Of a stretch of DNA of 64,000 bases, positions 62,001 through 64,000 are shown piece by piece. The stretch is from Pteria penguin. Taxonomy: Eukaryota > Mollusca > Bivalvia > Pterioida > Pteriidae. A program made the translations under genes and the position numbers. Positions within the stretch are counted from its first letter, which is position 1; the number at the start of each line of letters is the position of its first letter. The DNA is taken from assembly GCA_035048485.1 (NCBI GenBank), contig CM068592.1, positions 39,136,045 through 39,200,044 on the forward strand, in the 5' to 3' direction. The notes under the pieces are model-generated. The model was not told where the DNA came from, made no database searches, and saw only the letters and a program-made list of their open reading frames with translations.

Positions 62001-64000
62001 ATATCAGCTTCCTTAGGGATTTTACGGCAGTTAGGAGGCTGACTGTCATTTTCATCACAGGAATCTGCTATTTCCAGAGTTATCGCAGGATCAAGCTTAA
62101 AACAAAGAAGTGACAAAATGAGTAATATCATCATTATTGTTTACAATTTACAATATCCAAATACATGTATTCTATTTCTAGTCATCAATGAAATTATCCA
62201 TCAACAACTAACAAGAATCAATAATATACAATGTAATAGCCTCTGACTAGTCTCTGACATGAAGTCTGTACACCATGAAAATCACACTAAATTGAATATT
62301 TCTGAAGACATAGCCAAAAAACTTGTCTAGATAATAGGAAAAACTTAGTCATAATTGAAAATATCATAACTGGACACATCTAAATTATGATCCATTTAAT
62401 TGAACTTGAATAGGGCAATACCCATGGCAGGGATTTTCCACCCTGTTGTAGAGGAATGAAATTTGGCTCAATTCCCAATCCAAAATAGCAACCATTTTTC
62501 CAAATTTATTCATCAAAAATTCCTAATTTCTTGCAGACACAAAAAGTTTCATTTTGTGGCCATAAAGTAAAAATAGAATGATTTTAAGTACTAGTTATCT
62601 AAATAAAAATATCTAGTAAAGATTTTCAATAATATCTTATAAAGAGTTTGACTTAAGATTTCAATAAATGTACTTGTATGTATATCAAAAATGATCTCAA
62701 TTTGAGCACAATATCAATAAAATTCCCAATGCAAAAGGCCCAGGCCCCATTCCCTAAAGAGTGAGGAAATTCAATGCATGGTAAAATTCAGAATATTTAT
62801 TAAAAACAAAAATTCAAATTAGAATGATAAGTTTTGCTATAAATGTATCTATCATTATAACAGAAATTTAATCACCAAATAATGATGAGATAGATCTTTC
62901 AGAAGGGTAACAGTATAAATGTCTAAACTATGTAATCAACATAAACACAGATAACCATTCCTAAGACACAGAATACCTCATGCTATACACAGCTTAATGT
63001 CATCTTCTATTTTAGGCCTGAAATTCTGGGGGAAAAAGCGTGATTGGTTGATACCAACATTCCATCTCAACAAATTGGTAAATAAGTTAAAGCCTGTTTA
63101 ACTAAGATCCACAGAACAGTGTTATTAGCATACAAGCACACAGAAAGAAGTAAATAACTATCAAAGGCAATGATGATGGGTTTACAAAGCTCAGCCACAC
63201 TGTAACAACACTGGCTCATATCAAAGTCCAGCATCAGTTTCCCCCACATGTATTCTATACTAATTTACCAAGAACTCACATCAATCTCCTAATCAAATAA
63301 TGAGTGACAAAGACCCAAAACTAACATGAAAGAAAAAACTAGCCTGAAACATAAAACTTACTTGAAACATAAAGATTTTTGGTTTCATTATGAGGCTTGG
63401 ACATGAATCTGGTTTGAAGTTTTCAAGGATTTCTTTGATTTCAATGAACTCGTCTTTAAGTTTGTCAGCACACAGAATAGCGCCCTCTATACCATAACTG
63501 AGAACAACCATTATGAAGCAGTCGTAATCTGCGTAGTCATTCAGAGTGGGATCAGAAGCTGTAACAAAAACTCTATTATATACACATCTAATACAAAAGA
63601 ATTGAACAAAAAATACACTAGATACATATTTTATGCAAACTGACTCTAAACTCTTGATATTGAGTTTGCATGTTTAAATTTCAAAATGCTGGTAAGTACC
63701 CCTTTAGGCTTTACTAAATAATCAAAATCATTATGTTGTTGTCGTATTTTTAAGTATGAATTTTACTCGCCATCCCTCAGCAAACTTCTTAGCTCTGTGG
63801 TGGACAGGTCTGTATGCACAAACGCAGGAGACTTGCCCCTAACAATGACAGGGTCAAGAGCTAAATCTTGAAACATTTCAATGATCTTCTGTGTGTCTCT
63901 GTATGACCCAGATCTAGGTCGGTGCTCTTCCTGTTCTCTATATATAATATTGTTGATGATGATGGCTTTTCCACGCTTTTTATGAGTCATGTCATAGCTG
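59015..64000 (-). CDS. caspase-fold protein lacking catalytic His and Cys (pseudo-caspase), 3' part of gene
   Basis: Four minus-strand exons: 64000(open)-63767, 63558-63362, 62095-61975, 59289-59015 (TAG). They encode, in order, the p20 start (SYDMTHKKRGKAIIINN, then R-S-G-S-Y-R-D), the p20 core (DYDCFIMVVLSYG, CPSLIMKPKIFMFQ), the inter-subunit stretch and p10 (IPKEADIV, then YGW..., FLSVLTRINMLYA, ending TSSFTKRLVF). Fold and exon order match caspases. Three key sites are changed: SHG reads SYG (codon 63494-63496), the sequence after KPKIFMFQ continues LDPAI instead of ACxG, and the Arg after the p10 Trp of the S1 pocket is missing. Animal c-FLIP has lost the same two catalytic residues and regulates caspase-8 assembly; a similar role here is inference. 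The first listed intron has a phase problem with GT donors (see findings); the other joins are in phase. The prodomain lies beyond the window edge. The ATG at 63988-63990 sits inside the domain and is not the start. Confidence 0.85.
59990..60750 (+). repeat. 61-bp minisatellite in the last caspase-like intron, split by a SINE (array R)
   Basis: About eight units of AACTACAGAATGAGATCAGA, CTACATATCCTTTGAGGAAC and ACATATCTACTCATAAACAT; period 61 bp (60627 to 60688). Interrupted at 60133-60412. Confidence 0.88.
60133..60412 (-). mobile_element. SINE, family 2, full length, inserted in array R
   Basis: The 12-bp CATCTCCTTTGA flanks both sides (60121-60132 and 60413-60424) as a target duplication. 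Tail GATTGATTGATTGATT at left; tRNA-like head (TACCACTAGGCCACACCGAC) at right. Confidence 0.92.
61080..61915 (+). repeat. 28-bp minisatellite in the last caspase-like intron (array S)
   Basis: About 30 units of GATCTAGGATATAACAGCAT plus CAGGGATT, with TTC/TCA and ATA/ATT variants. The array ends about 60 bp from the donor of the exon at 61975-62095. Confidence 0.92.
62096..63361. other. caspase-like gene intron, searched for a missing catalytic exon
   Basis: The intron between the exon ending KPKIFMFQ and the one starting LDPAI. Reading the minus strand I found no acceptor-flanked segment encoding Ala-Cys-x-Gly in phase 0, and no repeat array. Confidence 0.55.

Overview
The window looks like animal nuclear DNA, most likely from a bivalve mollusc. 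It is AT-rich. Its genes are split by GT-AG introns. It carries tRNA-headed SINEs, dispersed elements of the kind common in bivalve genomes (for example a CCCCCGC...GGGGG element near 49665 and a TAGCTCAC/GTGAGCTA hairpin at 441-473), an LTR retroelement, several foldback elements and an extreme density of minisatellites. The bivalve assignment is an inference from repeat style and gene content. No prokaryotic features are present.

Layout. 1-8.7 kb is gene-poor and holds a foldback element, three minisatellites and a SINE. 8.7-12.3 kb on the minus strand holds two paralogous genes for small secreted cysteine-rich peptides: the signal/mature exon is exactly 207 nt in both and the spacing of six cysteines is identical. 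12.3-16.7 kb is three adjacent minisatellites, the largest with a 925-bp higher-order repeat. 18442-22417 is a non-autonomous LTR retrotransposon with 637-bp LTRs, a 4-bp target duplication, gag and protease; reverse transcriptase, RNase H and integrase are absent, and a degenerate C2H2-finger/acidic ORF lies in their place.

24386-46797 (plus strand) is a complete 13-exon phospholipase B1-type GDSL lipase of 398 aa, secreted and with all catalytic blocks. Nearly every intron from the fifth onward holds its own minisatellite (together about 10 kb, against 1.2 kb of coding sequence). One array forms the acceptor region of exon 11 and repeats an acceptor-like signal about 22 times.

47-59 kb has no convincing gene: SINEs, a 5.2-kb element bounded by 26-bp inverted repeats, a 147-bp array rich in nuclear-receptor half-sites, a foldback element swollen by a palindromic array, and AT microsatellites. 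From 64000 down to 59015 on the minus strand lie the last four exons of a caspase-fold protein. It has lost the catalytic His (SHG is SYG) and the QACxG cysteine pentapeptide, so it is probably a pseudo-caspase in the manner of c-FLIP; its N-terminus lies outside the window.

The genes form no pathway together. Lipase, cysteine-rich peptides and caspase-like regulator could each fit digestion or immunity, but the sequence does not show which.
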